Assembly: GCA_014859375.1 (NCBI GenBank)
Contig: JACUUH010000021.1
Coordinates: 1-39,685 of the forward strand
Source of the DNA: Gammaproteobacteria bacterium
GTDB taxonomy: Bacteria; Pseudomonadota; Gammaproteobacteria; Nitrosococcales; Methylophagaceae
Direction: 5' to 3'
DNA: 39,685 nt
Made by a program: the position numbers and the translations under genes. The notes under the pieces are model-generated. The model was not told the origin of the DNA and searched no databases. It was given only the letters and a program-made list of their open reading frames with translations. Positions 1 to 9,551 of this stretch are shown here, in pieces. Numbering within the stretch: the stretch's first letter is position 1; each line of letters opens with the position of its first letter.

Positions 1-68
1 TGAACGACTGTATTTTCAGAATCAGAAAAGTGTCGAGTAAACTCAGGCCTTACCAAAATGGGGCAGTT

Positions 69-173
69 TTAAAGTGAAACGGCTGTCTCGCCAGCACCGG
101 AAATATCTCGTATCTGTTTATTGGTATAGCCTTTATTGATAATGAGCTTGCCGTATTCAAGCTTTTGCTCTGC
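69..173 (-). pseudogene. IS3-family OrfA transposase fragment (N-terminal HTH region)
   Basis: Read on the minus strand, a 34-codon stretch starting AEQKLEYGKLIINKGYTNKQ and continuing IRDISGAGETAV matches the helix-turn-helix start of IS3-type OrfA proteins, which bind the element ends. It is preceded in frame by a TAA (174-176) and ends in a TAA at 69-71 just after the conserved SGAG turn, so both the start and the rest of the protein are missing. It is a dead remnant abutting the IS982 remnant to its right. The family assignment comes from motif recall, not a database search. Confidence 0.55.
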
Positions 174-201
174 TTAAATGTAGCCCCTGTTTTTCGGGGG
201 G

Positions 202-594
202 ATTACAACACCAGCTAATGTTGATGACCGAAAACCAGTTCCTGAACTTGTCAAAGAGCTGAGTGGAAAATTATATGCTGATAAAGGTTATATCAGTAAA
301 GCATTATCTGGTGACTTAGCCGATAAAGGGGTTGAGCTAGTCACTAATGTAAAGAAAAATATGAAGGTAAAATTACTTTCTGCATGGGATAAGGCTATGC
401 TTTCTAGACGTTTTATCATTGAAACCATCAATGATCAGCTTAAAAACATTACTCAAGTTGAACATTCTAGACACCGCAGTGTGCATGGTTTTATGCTGAA
501 TATCATTGCTGGGCTTATCGCTTACTCACTTAAAGAGAACAAGCCATCATTGAAAATTACTAGTGAAGAATTCAAGATGATGGTCGTCTCTTAA
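202..594 (+). pseudogene. IS982-family transposase, C-terminal half
   Basis: The frame reads ITTPANVDDRKPV, then GKLYADKGYIS, then KNMKVKLLSAWDKAMLSRRF, then a stretch ending EHSRHRSVHGFMLNIIAGLI. This is the catalytic C-terminal half of an IS982 DDE transposase: the VDDRKPV segment, the YADKGY motif and the closing E within RRFIIETINDQLKN. The frame is interrupted upstream (TAG at 181) and the first roughly 170 residues are absent, so translation from the ATG at 361 would give only a 77-residue tail. The right inverted repeat follows at 589-608. The matching N-terminal half of such a protein lies at 28669-29082 on the opposite strand. Confidence 0.8.
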
Positions 595-608
595 ACCGAT
601 CTCAGGTT
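589..608 (+). repeat. Right terminal inverted repeat of the IS982-type element
   Basis: The reverse complement (aacctgagatcggtttaaga) matches 17 of 20 positions of the left end at 29159-29178 (aacctgaactcgggttaaga). It overlaps the transposase stop codon, the expected place for the right end of an IS982 element. Confidence 0.75.
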
Positions 609-611
609 AAC

Positions 612-1067
612 TTAAACATGTATAGTCTGCTTTGTAGATTGCTTATCAGCAACATGTGTATGATCCGGCGTTGCTATATCCTGTAATGCTTGAAGTATAT
701 GGTGGCGGGTAATAGTGCCAACTAGACGATTATCCTTGACCACTGGATATCGTTTAAATGTACCATTTAAAAATAACTCTGCAACTTCAAGGATAGGTGC
801 ATCAACGTCAATTGTATCAACGCCTGTGGTCATAAATTCAAATACATGTCCACCAGCACCATCTTGTTGGTAGGCAGTATTTAAGGCTACTTGCATACAG
901 TCTTTTTCAGATAAGAATCCAATCAGGTTGCTATGTTGATCGATAACAGGGGCGCCTGACAGACCGAATTCCAGCATCTTGTGAATTGCTCGTAATACAT
1001 CCATATCTGGTGTAAATGTTATCTTGGTCACGGCCATGTAATCTTTTACTTTTAATGATGCGAGCAT
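612..1067 (-). CDS. Two-CBS-domain protein
   Basis: A 151-residue cytosolic protein made almost wholly of a CBS pair: the first repeat around residues 8-65 (VKDYMAVTKITFTPDMDV, then SGAPVIDQHSNLIGFLSEKD) and the second around 75-130 (MTTGVDTIDVDAPI, then RYPVVKDNRLVGTITRHH). CBS pairs usually bind adenosine nucleotides and act as regulatory modules. No fused effector domain is present, so the partner is unknown. The start is supported by a GGAG Shine-Dalgarno eight bases upstream. It lies 17 bp after nqrM and is probably the last gene of the nqr transcript; a link to Nqr assembly or energy sensing is inference from position only. The C-terminus (HTHVADKQSTKQTIHV) is polar and probably disordered. 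Confidence 0.85.
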   Translation of the reverse strand: MLASLKVKDYMAVTKITFTPDMDVLRAIHKMLEFGLSGAPVIDQHSNLIGFLSEKDCMQVALNTAYQQDGAGGHVFEFMTTGVDTIDVDAPILEVAELFLNGTFKRYPVVKDNRLVGTITRHHILQALQDIATPDHTHVADKQSTKQTIHV

Positions 1068-1084
1068 GGTTTTCTCCGATATAT

Positions 1085-1285
1085 TTAAGTATTATCGTTT
1101 TGTTTGCGTTTAGCGCATTCTTGTTTTTCAGTCGCAGAACAAGCCCCGCTACAGCTTCCAGATAAGCCTATTTGATTTAAGCCACCACAGCTACCTTTAA
1201 TTGCTGGTCTACCCACAATGACACCAATTGCCATGGCAATAATGGCAATAGCTATGATGATAAATGTTGCTATGAAAACTGACAT
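1085..1285 (-). CDS. nqrM: Na+-NQR maturation factor NqrM (DUF539)
   Basis: A 66-residue protein with one N-terminal membrane helix (about residues 1-25) followed by a cysteine-rich tail (SCGGLNQIG, then CSGACSATEKQECAKRK). This is the NqrM family, required for assembly of the Nqr complex, probably for delivering iron to the NqrD/NqrE cysteine site. The ATG at 1285 shares one base with the nqrF stop (TGATG), so it is translationally coupled; an in-frame TTG one codon upstream is a less likely start. Its position directly after nqrF is the usual one. Confidence 0.9.
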   Translation of the reverse strand: MSVFIATFIIIAIAIIAMAIGVIVGRPAIKGSCGGLNQIGLSGSCSGACSATEKQECAKRKQNDNT

Positions 1286-2505
1286 CAACCACCAAAGTCA
1301 TCAAGGAAGATATTGTCACGTTCAACACCAAGATCTTCGAGCATATTTATAACAGCTGAATTCATCATAGGTGGCCCACACATGTAATATTCACAATCTT
1401 CTGGCGCAGGATGATCTTTTAGATAATTATCCCGTAAAACATTATGTATGAATCCGGTGTAACCCTTCCAATTATCTTCTGGCATTGGATCAGAGAGTGC
1501 AACATGCCATTGGAAATTATCATTCTCAGCTTGAAGTGCATCAAAATCTTCGACATAAAACATTTCACGGACACTACGCGCACCGTACCAGAAGGATATC
1601 TTACGCTTACTATGTAAACGGCGTAATTGGTCAAAAATATGTGAGCGCATAGGTGCCATACCAGCACCACCACCAATAAATACCATTTCTTTGTCGGTAT
1701 TTTTGGCAAAGAATTCACCAAATGGTCCTGAAATAGTAACTTTATCACCTTCTTTCAAATTAAATATGTACGACGACATTTGCCCAGGAGGCGTATCGTC
1801 ATTAGCACCAGGAGGAGGTGATGCGATGCGAACATTGAGCATTATCAGGCCTTCTTCTAATGGATAGTTAGCCATAGAATAGGCACGAATTACATCATTT
1901 TTTACGACTGATTTATAGCGCCACATATCGAAACGATCCCAATCTTCACGATATTCATCGGCTATAGCAAAGTCTTTGTATTCACTTATATGAGGTGGAC
2001 ATTCGATCTGAATAAAGCCACCTGCTTTAAAGTCTACTTTTTCACCTGCGGGTAGCTCTAAAACAAGTTCCTTGATAAAGGTGGCCACATTATCATTAGA
2101 ACGTACAGTACATTGCCATTTTTTTACACCAAATACCTCTTCAGGTACCTGGATCTTCATATCTTGTTTGACAGCGACTTGACATGATAAACGATCACAT
2201 TCAGCAGCTTCGCGTTTGGTAATGTGTGATTCTTCTGTTGGTAAGATTGAGCCACCGCCTTCAAATACCTTAACTTTGCATTGACCACATGTGCCACCAC
2301 CACCGCAGGCTGATGAAACAAATAAATTTGCATCAGCTAAAGCACCTAACAGTTTTCCGCCAGCAGATGTCGTGATTACTTTCTCATCATTGATAGTGAT
2401 GGTTATGTCACCAGTAGATACTAATTTTGAGCGCGCACCAATGATCAAAAAAACCAATGCCATGATAATGATTGTGAACAGCGCAATGCCGAGTACGATT
2501 TCCAT
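1285..2505 (-). CDS. nqrF: Na+-translocating NADH:quinone reductase subunit F
   Basis: A 406-residue NADH-oxidising subunit, the electron entry point of Nqr. It has an N-terminal membrane helix (residues 1-24) and a ferredoxin-type [2Fe-2S] domain with C67, C73, C76 and C108 ([11 protein letters not shown] and LSCQ). An FAD domain follows with RAYSMANYP, then a NADH domain with [12 protein letters not shown] and [10 protein letters not shown], and the typical end FLDDFGG. Length and every cofactor motif match the family. The start codon overlaps the nqrE stop by one base (TAATG), and the stop overlaps nqrM. Confidence 0.97.
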   Translation of the reverse strand: MEIVLGIALFTIIIMALVFLIIGARSKLVSTGDITITINDEKVITTSAGGKLLGALADANLFVSSACGGGGTCGQCKVKVFEGGGSILPTEESHITKREAAECDRLSCQVAVKQDMKIQVPEEVFGVKKWQCTVRSNDNVATFIKELVLELPAGEKVDFKAGGFIQIECPPHISEYKDFAIADEYREDWDRFDMWRYKSVVKNDVIRAYSMANYPLEEGLIMLNVRIASPPPGANDDTPPGQMSSYIFNLKEGDKVTISGPFGEFFAKNTDKEMVFIGGGAGMAPMRSHIFDQLRRLHSKRKISFWYGARSVREMFYVEDFDALQAENDNFQWHVALSDPMPEDNWKGYTGFIHNVLRDNYLKDHPAPEDCEYYMCGPPMMNSAVINMLEDLGVERDNIFLDDFGG

Positions 2506-3113
2506 TAAAGTTGAATCCCCGAGAATGCCATAAAACCGAGTGCCATAAGCCCTGCGGTAATAAATGTAATACCCAAGCCTTGTAGACCATCTGGTACATC
2601 AGAATATTTTAGTTTTTCTCTAATACCTGCAATTGCAGTAATTGCCATGGCCCATCCTAAGCCACTACCAACACCATAGACTGCACTCTCAGCGAAATTA
2701 TAATCACGCTCAACCATAAATAACGTTCCCCCTAAAATGGCACAATTGACTGTAATTAGAGGTAAGAAAATACCTAGGGCGTTATAAAGTGCTGGTGCAT
2801 ATTTATCCATTGCCATTTCAAGAATTTGTACCATGGCTGCAATGACACCGATATAACTGATCAGGCCTAAAAAGCTTAAATCAACATCAGGTAATCCGGC
2901 CCATGCCAGTGCGCCGTCTTTTAATAGGAGTTGGTATATCAGATTATTCGCCGGCACCGTGATCGCTTGAACCATCACCACTGCGATGCCTAGCCCCAGT
3001 GCTGTTTCAATCTTTTTTGATACAGCAAGGAATGTACACATTCCCAGAAAGAACGATAAGGCTAAATTTTCAATAAAAATAGACTTAATAAAGAGGCTTA
3101 AATAATGCTCCAT
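2505..3113 (-). CDS. nqrE: Na+-translocating NADH:quinone reductase subunit E
   Basis: A 202-residue integral membrane protein with about six helices, starting [20 protein letters not shown]. With NqrD it forms the membrane pair that coordinates the intramembrane iron centre; cysteines typical of this pair are seen in [12 protein letters not shown] near residue 26 and in NCAILGG near residue 120. The ATG directly follows the nqrD stop. The sequence is full length with no anomaly. Confidence 0.97.
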   Translation of the reverse strand: MEHYLSLFIKSIFIENLALSFFLGMCTFLAVSKKIETALGLGIAVVMVQAITVPANNLIYQLLLKDGALAWAGLPDVDLSFLGLISYIGVIAAMVQILEMAMDKYAPALYNALGIFLPLITVNCAILGGTLFMVERDYNFAESAVYGVGSGLGWAMAITAIAGIREKLKYSDVPDGLQGLGITFITAGLMALGFMAFSGIQL

Positions 3114-3776
3114 TTATAGCACCTCCGTCCGATGAACCTGATGAATTTGATAATCAGCAGGTTCAACTTGTTCTTTTTTGACACTACGGATCAGCCAGAT
3201 CAGTAGACCTATAACGAAAAATGCACTTGGAGGTAATAACATCAATCCATTTGGAATATACCAACCACCTTCATTAGCAACCGGAATAATTTGATGACCA
3301 AATAATTTACCTGCACCAAGTAACTCACGAAAAAATGCTACGACAAGCAATATAAGACTGTAACCCAAGCCATTACCAATTCCATCGAAGAAGCTCAACA
3401 AGGGAGGATTCTTCATAGCAAACGCCTCTGCACGACCTAAAACGATACAATTAGTAATAATCAAACCAACAAATACAGAGAGCTGTTTGCTTGCCTCATA
3501 AGCATAAGCCTTGAGAATTTGATCAACAACAATAACCAGTGATGCAATGATTGTCATTTGGACGATAATACGAATACTGGACGGAATATGGTTGCGAATA
3601 GAGCTGATAAAAGCACTTGAAAAGGCAGTTACTGTTGTTAGAGCAATACTCATAATGACAGCCGCCATCATATTCGTAGTAACAGCTAAAGCTGAACAGA
3701 CACCTAATACCTGTAACGTGATTGGATTGTTATCGATTAGCGGATCGATGACACTAGATTTTATTACGTTAGCCAT
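3114..3776 (-). CDS. nqrD: Na+-translocating NADH:quinone reductase subunit D
   Basis: A 220-residue membrane subunit, paralogous to NqrE and arranged with inverted topology in the complex. Recognised by [20 protein letters not shown] at the start and [18 protein letters not shown] in the middle, with cysteines at about 27 and 110 that fit the iron site shared with NqrE. The start lies four bases after the nqrC stop. The C-terminal tail after the last helix ([20 protein letters not shown]) is cytosolic and variable in the family. Confidence 0.97.
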   Translation of the reverse strand: MANVIKSSVIDPLIDNNPITLQVLGVCSALAVTTNMMAAVIMSIALTTVTAFSSAFISSIRNHIPSSIRIIVQMTIIASLVIVVDQILKAYAYEASKQLSVFVGLIITNCIVLGRAEAFAMKNPPLLSFFDGIGNGLGYSLILLVVAFFRELLGAGKLFGHQIIPVANEGGWYIPNGLMLLPPSAFFVIGLLIWLIRSVKKEQVEPADYQIHQVHRTEVL

Positions 3777-3779
3777 TGT

Positions 3780-4601
3780 CTAATTTCCTACTTCTGAACG
3801 CATTTTCTTCAAATAAGGACCAAAAGCATTGTCACCTAGCCAGTAGTTAACTAAGTTTGAAACACCTTTACTGGTAAGTGATGCTCCCGATAGACCATCA
3901 ACCTGATGTTGAGCATCTGCCATTTTATAATCAACATGGCCACGAATGACTTTGATTTTCAATTCGCCATTTTGATCAAATGCTTTTTTACCTTGCCATA
4001 GTTGACGCCATTTAGGATTATCAACTTCACCGCCTAATCCTGGCGTTTCGGCATGGGCATAAAAACGCAGACCACTGATTGTATTAAAGTCATTTTCAAA
4101 CGAAATAAAACCATATAATGTCGACCATAATCCATAGCCATGAATGGGTAAAACTACTTGTTTAATCGCATTATCTTCTTTCAAAATATACACTTTAGCC
4201 AGTTTAGCTCTGCTACCAATATTGGCTATATCCTGCTCCTTGGTTAGTTTTATACTTTGTGCAGGATCTCCAGCTGCTTTACGTTGGTCATAACTAGTAG
4301 CATCAATATCAGTTGCATAGGCACCTGTTTCAAGATCAACTAGCTGTATCTCAAATTGTTCAAACACTTTATCGATATCAGTTTTAGCATTCAGCATGCC
4401 TGTTACCGCTAATATGTTTTTCTTGATATCAGCTTGCTTATTGACAATTTGCTTGGATTTAAGCGCAATAGCAGAGGTTGAAACCAATACCGAACAAACC
4501 AGACATAACAGCGCTGCCACGATGATAGTTTTGGTTGGATTATCATTTGGCAAGCTTAATATTTGGCCAATGATCCCTTGTTTTTGTGTGTTCTCTGTCA
4601 T
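3780..4601 (-). CDS. nqrC: Na+-translocating NADH:quinone reductase subunit C (covalent FMN)
   Basis: A 273-residue subunit with one N-terminal helix (about 24-48) and a periplasmic FMN-binding domain. The GLRFYAHAETPGLGGEV segment (about 178-193) is typical of FMN-binding domains of this type. The flavinylation motif near the C-terminus reads DGLSGASLTSKG, with serine 241 at the position where the well-studied NqrC proteins carry the FMN-linked threonine (SGAT). The general ApbE-type flavinylation signature allows T or S, so the protein is probably still modified. It sits between nqrB and nqrD with a four-base gap to each. Confidence 0.97.
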   Translation of the reverse strand: MTENTQKQGIIGQILSLPNDNPTKTIIVAALLCLVCSVLVSTSAIALKSKQIVNKQADIKKNILAVTGMLNAKTDIDKVFEQFEIQLVDLETGAYATDIDATSYDQRKAAGDPAQSIKLTKEQDIANIGSRAKLAKVYILKEDNAIKQVVLPIHGYGLWSTLYGFISFENDFNTISGLRFYAHAETPGLGGEVDNPKWRQLWQGKKAFDQNGELKIKVIRGHVDYKMADAQHQVDGLSGASLTSKGVSNLVNYWLGDNAFGPYLKKMRSEVGN

Positions 4602-4605
4602 AGCA

Positions 4606-5814
4606 TTAACTTCGTTTTAGTCTGCGTTGAACATTGGCACGAACGACAAAATAGTCGATTAATGGTGCAAACAGGTTTGCAAATAAGATGGCTAGCATAA
4701 TACCTTCAGGAAACGCAGGATTAATAACACGAATCAATACGGTCATAAAGCCAATTAAAACACCATAAATCCAGCGACCTTTATTTGTCATTGATGCTGA
4801 AACAGGATCGGTTGCCATGAAAATCATGCCGAAAGCAAAGCCGCCCAGAGTTAAGTGCCAATACCAGGGCAAGGCAAACATTGGGTTTGTATCACTACCA
4901 ATTAAGTTAAACAGTAGTGAGGTTGCGACCATGCCAAAAAACACACCGAAAATGATGCGATAGGAGGCGATGCGAGTATAGAGTAGAAACGCTGCACCTA
5001 ATAGGCAGGCCAGGGTTGATGTTTCCCCTAACGAACCTTGCATAGCGCCAAGAAATGTTTGCGACCATGTGAAACCGGCATTGGTGATTGCTTCTAATCC
5101 GCCTGCCGCGCCTAATGCTAACGGTGTGGCACCACTAAAGCCATCAATTGCCGTCCACACGGCATCACCAGACATTTGAGCAGGATAGGCAAAATATAAA
5201 AATGCACGACCAGTTAAGGCTGGATTAAGAAAGTTTTTACCAGTACCACCAAAGACTTCTTTACCTAAAACCACACCAAAAATAATCCCTAATGCGACTT
5301 GCCATAGAGGTGTTGATGGTGGAAGTATCAATGAATAAAGCATTGATGTAACAAGAAAACCTTCGTTTACTTCGTGGTTGCGAACGGCTGCAAACAGCAC
5401 TTCAAACGTACCACCTGCAATCAACGTTGTAAGGTAAATAGGTAAGAAATACAGCAAGCCGTGAAACATATTGGCAAATAGGCTATTAGGATCAAAACCT
5501 ATTCCTAACACGTTCATTAAAGTGCCACGCCAGCTATCAAGCTCGGTCATGTTAAGTTGAGCCATTGCAGAATTGGCTTGATAGCCAGTGTTCCAAAGCA
5601 TCATCAGGATGACTGGAAATGTTGCTAACACCACAAACGACATTATGCGTTTTAAATCAATCGCATCGCGGACATGAGGCGATCCTCGTGTCGTATCTGC
5701 GGGTGAATACAGGAATGTATCAACCATCTCATACACAGCGAAATACTTATGGTATGGACCGCCCTTCTGGAATGACGGTTCTATCCGGTCAAGGAAACGT
5801 CGCAAACGCGTCAT
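4606..5814 (-). CDS. nqrB: Na+-translocating NADH:quinone reductase subunit B (covalent FMN)
   Basis: A 402-residue polytopic subunit that carries a phosphoester-linked FMN and much of the Na+ and quinone path. The flavinylation motif [11 protein letters not shown] places the modified threonine at residue 230. [22 protein letters not shown] (about 184-205) and [14 protein letters not shown] are family hallmarks. The N-terminal cytosolic arm (residues 1-50) includes the ...[20 protein letters not shown] segment. The start follows the nqrA stop by two bases, with GAAGGA as ribosome binding site. Confidence 0.97.
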   Translation of the reverse strand: MTRLRRFLDRIEPSFQKGGPYHKYFAVYEMVDTFLYSPADTTRGSPHVRDAIDLKRIMSFVVLATFPVILMMLWNTGYQANSAMAQLNMTELDSWRGTLMNVLGIGFDPNSLFANMFHGLLYFLPIYLTTLIAGGTFEVLFAAVRNHEVNEGFLVTSMLYSLILPPSTPLWQVALGIIFGVVLGKEVFGGTGKNFLNPALTGRAFLYFAYPAQMSGDAVWTAIDGFSGATPLALGAAGGLEAITNAGFTWSQTFLGAMQGSLGETSTLACLLGAAFLLYTRIASYRIIFGVFFGMVATSLLFNLIGSDTNPMFALPWYWHLTLGGFAFGMIFMATDPVSASMTNKGRWIYGVLIGFMTVLIRVINPAFPEGIMLAILFANLFAPLIDYFVVRANVQRRLKRS

Positions 5815-5816
5815 AT

Positions 5817-7163
5817 CTATCCTTCTTTTTCTATTTGAGTGAGATTAGTTCGTAACACAGGGCCATAATCAAACTTGCCTGAGCAGACGAAAGAAAATAA
5901 AGCCAAATCATCTTCTTCAAGTTCGAGACAGCCCAGCGCTTGAGCGTTATCAGTATCCTTGACTACCAGTGCTCGCAATAATTGCGTTGGCAAGATATCA
6001 AGAGGTGTAATCATTTCAAAAGCGCCAACAGGCACCATCGCACGAGGGCTACCATTTTGTGATGTGGTCATATCAAATGACTTTTTGCCTAACAAGCGTG
6101 ATGTGAATACGTTTAACAAGGAGAACTTATTACTACCCGGTTTTATCCAGCCAAATAATTCTCGTTCTGTCGGTTCTGCAATAACTGAAATTTGGTTATG
6201 GAATCGACCAAGATGGCCTGCCCAGTTTGTTGCAGTATGGCCAGATAATACCGAGCCTGAAATAACCCGAGATTGTACCTTATCAACTTCATTTGCAACC
6301 AACTGTTCGGTGTTTGCACCAAGGCGTGTACGTAATAAGCGTGGGTTCTTTACTAATGGGCCAGCCAATGAAATGATGCGTTCAACCGATAATTTGCCGG
6401 TAGTGAACAGTCTGCCAATGGCGATTACATCTTGATAGTTAATTTGCCAGACAGTTTTATTGGCACTGACAGGATCTAAAAAGTGGATATGTGTGCTTGG
6501 CAGACCGGCAGGATGTGGGCCAGAAAAGGTATGAGTTTCAATGTTTAAAGATGCATTACTATGATCTGTGTTGCCCTGATTTTGACAGACAAATACCTTG
6601 CCATCAGTAAGCTGACTTAAGATGGTTAAGCCATTGTTAAAATCATTAGCAGATAATGAAATGATAACAGCGGGATCAGCTGCTAATGGATTGGTATCGA
6701 TAGCAGTAACAAAAATAGAATGTGGGCTAGTCTTTGGATGTGGTGTTTTGCTATACGGTCTGGTTCGAAGCGCAACCCATAGACCAGAATCAAGTAAATT
6801 TTTTGTAATTGTTTCGCGGCTCAAGCTGCTGAGCTTGGATGTCTCAAATGTGTCAAAAGTGACTTGTTCATCACCATCAAGTTCAATAATTACAGCTTGT
6901 AAGGCTCGTTTAGCACCGCGTTTGATCGCGGTGACGGTACCAGCTCCAGGTGAAGTGTATAAGACAGCTGGAATTTTTTTGTCTGAAAATAAGGCTTGGC
7001 CTAATTTTACGCGCTGCCCCTGTTCAACGAGCATGGTCGGTTTCATGTCAATATATTCATTGCCCAAAACCGCTACAGTACTGACTGACGGAGCATCGTC
7101 GATAGTTTGCACGGGAGTTCCCGTGATGGGCAAATCGAGCCCTTTCTTTAATGAGAAATGCAT
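5817..7163 (-). CDS. nqrA: Na+-translocating NADH:quinone reductase subunit A
   Basis: A 448-residue peripheral cytosolic subunit and first gene of the nqr operon. It begins [19 protein letters not shown], the usual NqrA start, followed by [20 protein letters not shown] of the barrel-sandwich-like domain. [20 protein letters not shown] and [20 protein letters not shown] are internal hallmarks. The length matches the family. There is no good Shine-Dalgarno directly before this ATG. Instead a short reading frame with a good site overlaps it (see 7148-7183), suggesting translational coupling. Confidence 0.96.
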   Translation of the reverse strand: MHFSLKKGLDLPITGTPVQTIDDAPSVSTVAVLGNEYIDMKPTMLVEQGQRVKLGQALFSDKKIPAVLYTSPGAGTVTAIKRGAKRALQAVIIELDGDEQVTFDTFETSKLSSLSRETITKNLLDSGLWVALRTRPYSKTPHPKTSPHSIFVTAIDTNPLAADPAVIISLSANDFNNGLTILSQLTDGKVFVCQNQGNTDHSNASLNIETHTFSGPHPAGLPSTHIHFLDPVSANKTVWQINYQDVIAIGRLFTTGKLSVERIISLAGPLVKNPRLLRTRLGANTEQLVANEVDKVQSRVISGSVLSGHTATNWAGHLGRFHNQISVIAEPTERELFGWIKPGSNKFSLLNVFTSRLLGKKSFDMTTSQNGSPRAMVPVGAFEMITPLDILPTQLLRALVVKDTDNAQALGCLELEEDDLALFSFVCSGKFDYGPVLRTNLTQIEKEG

Positions 7164-7183
7164 AGACGTCTAATCGGAGACAT
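7148..7183 (-). CDS. Possible 11-residue leader peptide overlapping the nqrA start
   Basis: On the minus strand an ATG preceded at good distance by GAAGG opens an 11-codon frame, [11 protein letters not shown], whose stop lies 15 bases inside nqrA in another frame. The nqrA ATG itself has no clear ribosome binding site. This arrangement is typical of translational coupling, but it rests on one sequence and could be chance. Confidence 0.3.
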   Translation of the reverse strand: MSPIRRLCISH

Positions 7184-7228
7184 TTTTATTGCCTTCGATC
7201 CCAACTCCTTTTTTCTAAGATGTCGATA

Positions 7229-7257
7229 ATTATAAGGATTGTAGGCTGATATTGGAA
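7229..7257 (-). promoter_or_regulatory. Sigma-70 type promoter of the nqr operon
   Basis: TTCCAA (7252-7257), a 17-bp spacer and a perfect TATAAT (7229-7234), read on the minus strand. It sits in the only gap between the MFS gene and nqrA, with a predicted start near 7222 and a leader of about 60 nt. Confidence 0.65.
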
Positions 7258-7277
7258 GGCAATATAGCTTAATTTTT

Positions 7278-8423
7278 CTATGATTTTGCCAGCCAACGCC
7301 ATCCAATTAGGCATGCAATCAAACTTATTATTGCGGCTAGGCTAAAAGTGAAGGTCGGCCCTGGTGCTAACCAAAGATAACCACTAAATAAACTGCCAAC
7401 CGCGCCACCTGCACCGAAGCCAACGCTACTGTATAAAGCTTGACCTCGACCTTGATTTTTTCCAGTGAAGTGTTGATGAACCCAGGCTATTGCTGCTACA
7501 TGAAATGTACCAAAACTTGCTGCATGTAGGAGTTGGGCAAAAATCAGTAAGGGTAAATTATCGGGATAACAGCCGATAATGAACCAACGAGCAGACCCGA
7601 GTAATGTGCTGATAAGCAATACTTTTTTTATGCCGAGAGCGGGCAGCCATTGATGCATGAATAAAAATACAATCACTTCGGCTATGACACCAATAGCCCA
7701 AAGTTGACCAATCAAGCTTCTACTGTAGTAATGCTGTTCAAGATAAATGGTATAAAAAGTGTAAAAAGGCCCGTGGCTAATTTGAACCAAAAAACAGATA
7801 GCTAAAAACGCAATGACTTCGGGGCGTTTTAATACTGTTAACAGTGCTGTGGTGGTAAGTGTCATGTGGCGTGAAGATGATTCGGGCACACTCAGACTAA
7901 CTAACCAAATTCCAGACATTGCGATTAACATTGCATAAGGAACAATATTGGCGTCAAACTGTTCAAGTAATGTGCCTAAAATAGCAACTGTGGCGATAAA
8001 ACCTATTGAGCCCCATAAGCGAATTTTGCTGTAATGATGGCTATGGTCACCAAGGTGTTGCAGAGTAGTGGCCTCAAATTGAGGTAATGATGCATTCCAA
8101 AAGAAACTGAAGATCAGCATGGTGCCGGCAATCCAGATATAGCTGTTATCGAATAATAAAATTGAGAAAGCGATGACACCGCATAAGCTTGCAAAGCGTA
8201 CAATTCGCATTCGCTGCCCATGATGATCAGCAATCCAGCCCCAAACATTAGGCGCAATGATGCGTGTTGCGAGTAATATCGCTGTCAGTTCACCGATCTC
8301 TTTTGCAGAAAACCCTTGCCACTGGAGATATAAACCCCAATAAGGTACGAGTACACCTAAGGAAGCAAAATAACAGAAATAGAAACCGGACAAACGCCAA
8401 TATGGGGTGTGTTTTAGCGGCAC
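7278..8423 (-). CDS. MFS transporter, HcaT/LacY-like (MFS_1_like)
   Basis: A 381-residue inner-membrane protein with about 12 predicted helices, starting TPYWRLSGFYFCYFASLGVL. The loop between helices 2 and 3, with GWIADHHGQRMR (about residues 62-73), is the major-facilitator motif A. The SGFYFCYFASLG start and SKIRLWGSIGFI segment are typical of the group that includes the E. coli putative 3-phenylpropionate transporter HcaT and nucleoside symporters. The substrate cannot be read from sequence. It follows aroC by 12 bp on the same strand, so it is probably co-transcribed; a direct link to chorismate metabolism is not shown. Confidence 0.85.
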   Translation of the reverse strand: MPLKHTPYWRLSGFYFCYFASLGVLVPYWGLYLQWQGFSAKEIGELTAILLATRIIAPNVWGWIADHHGQRMRIVRFASLCGVIAFSILLFDNSYIWIAGTMLIFSFFWNASLPQFEATTLQHLGDHSHHYSKIRLWGSIGFIATVAILGTLLEQFDANIVPYAMLIAMSGIWLVSLSVPESSSRHMTLTTTALLTVLKRPEVIAFLAICFLVQISHGPFYTFYTIYLEQHYYSRSLIGQLWAIGVIAEVIVFLFMHQWLPALGIKKVLLISTLLGSARWFIIGCYPDNLPLLIFAQLLHAASFGTFHVAAIAWVHQHFTGKNQGRGQALYSSVGFGAGGAVGSLFSGYLWLAPGPTFTFSLAAIISLIACLIGWRWLAKS

Positions 8424-8435
8424 TCTAGATCTAAA

Positions 8436-9527
8436 TTATGCTTGTGCAGGGATAATAGGTGTATTGCTAACAACATCCATATTTTGTGCACGATGACGTA
8501 ACATATGATCCATTAAGACGATAGCTAACATTGCTTCTGCTATTGGTGTTGCGCGTATACCAACACAAGGATCGTGGCGGCCTTTAGTCACAACGTCAAT
8601 CGCTTCACCACGGGTATTGACGCTTTTACCGGGGATACTAAGACTGGATGTGGCTTTAAGTGCCATACTGACCAAAATATCTTGACCACTTGAAATACCG
8701 CCCAAAATACCGCCTGCATTATTGCTCAAAAAGCCTTCAGGGGTGATTTGATCACGATGTTCAGTGCCTTTTTGAGTGACGGAGTTAAAACCAGCGCCAA
8801 TTTCAACACCTTTAACGGCATTGATGCTCATCATGGCATGTGCAATATCCGCATCAAGACGATCAAAGATAGGTTCTCCTAAGCCAGGTGGTACATTGCT
8901 AGCGATAACATTGATGCGAGCACCAATAGAATCACCTTTTAGACTTTGCATATAGTTCATTAGTGCTTGTTCTTTATTAGGATCAGGATTGAAAAAGGCA
9001 CTTTGTTCTAGATGCGACCAATCAAGGTTTTCAATTATTACAGGACCAAGTTGAGCTAAATATCCCTGAATTTCGATGCCGTATCGTTGGCGCAGATATT
9101 TTTTGGCGATACCACCGGCAGCAACGCGCATGGCTGTTTCACGAGCAGAGGAGCGGCCACCACCACGATAGTCACGAAAACCATATTTCTGATGATAGGT
9201 GTAATCAGCATGAGCAGGACGAAATTGTTGTGCAATATTGCCATAATCTTTTGAACGCTGATCAGTGTTTTCTATAATCATTCCAATTGGTGTGCCAGTC
9301 GTCTTGCCCTCAAATACACCAGATAAAATTTTGACTTGATCGGCTTCACGGCGCTGGGTGACATAGCGCGTTTTGCCTGGTCTACGACGATCTAGATCAG
9401 CTTGTAAATCCGCTTCAGTTAATGCTAGTCCTGGAGGACAGCCATCAACGATACAGCCGATCGACGTACCATGGCTTTCACCAAAAGAGGTGACGGTAAA
9501 TAATTTTCCGAAACTGTTGCCTGACAT
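8436..9527 (-). CDS. aroC: Chorismate synthase
   Basis: A 363-residue cytosolic enzyme that converts 5-enolpyruvylshikimate-3-phosphate to chorismate, the last shikimate step, using reduced FMN. The signatures are present: [18 protein letters not shown] at the N-terminus, [13 protein letters not shown]-type segment (here [20 protein letters not shown], with [17 protein letters not shown] following), and [11 protein letters not shown] near residue 275. Full length. It lies 24 bp after mgtE and 12 bp before the MFS gene, so the three are likely one transcript. Confidence 0.97.
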   Translation of the reverse strand: MSGNSFGKLFTVTSFGESHGTSIGCIVDGCPPGLALTEADLQADLDRRRPGKTRYVTQRREADQVKILSGVFEGKTTGTPIGMIIENTDQRSKDYGNIAQQFRPAHADYTYHQKYGFRDYRGGGRSSARETAMRVAAGGIAKKYLRQRYGIEIQGYLAQLGPVIIENLDWSHLEQSAFFNPDPNKEQALMNYMQSLKGDSIGARINVIASNVPPGLGEPIFDRLDADIAHAMMSINAVKGVEIGAGFNSVTQKGTEHRDQITPEGFLSNNAGGILGGISSGQDILVSMALKATSSLSIPGKSVNTRGEAIDVVTKGRHDPCVGIRATPIAEAMLAIVLMDHMLRHRAQNMDVVSNTPIIPAQA

Positions 9528-9551
9528 AACGTAACCTAAGTAAAAATCTGA

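Noticed and set aside
1419-1748. A 109-codon frame on the minus strand inside nqrF
   Set aside because: It lies fully within nqrF in another frame; nqrF has all cofactor motifs.
5959-6435. A 158-codon plus-strand frame opposite nqrA
   Set aside because: Antisense shadow of a well-supported gene, with no recognisable protein features.
6622-7173. A 183-codon plus-strand frame opposite nqrA
   Set aside because: Antisense to conserved coding sequence and runs only to the nqrA start; no family recognised.
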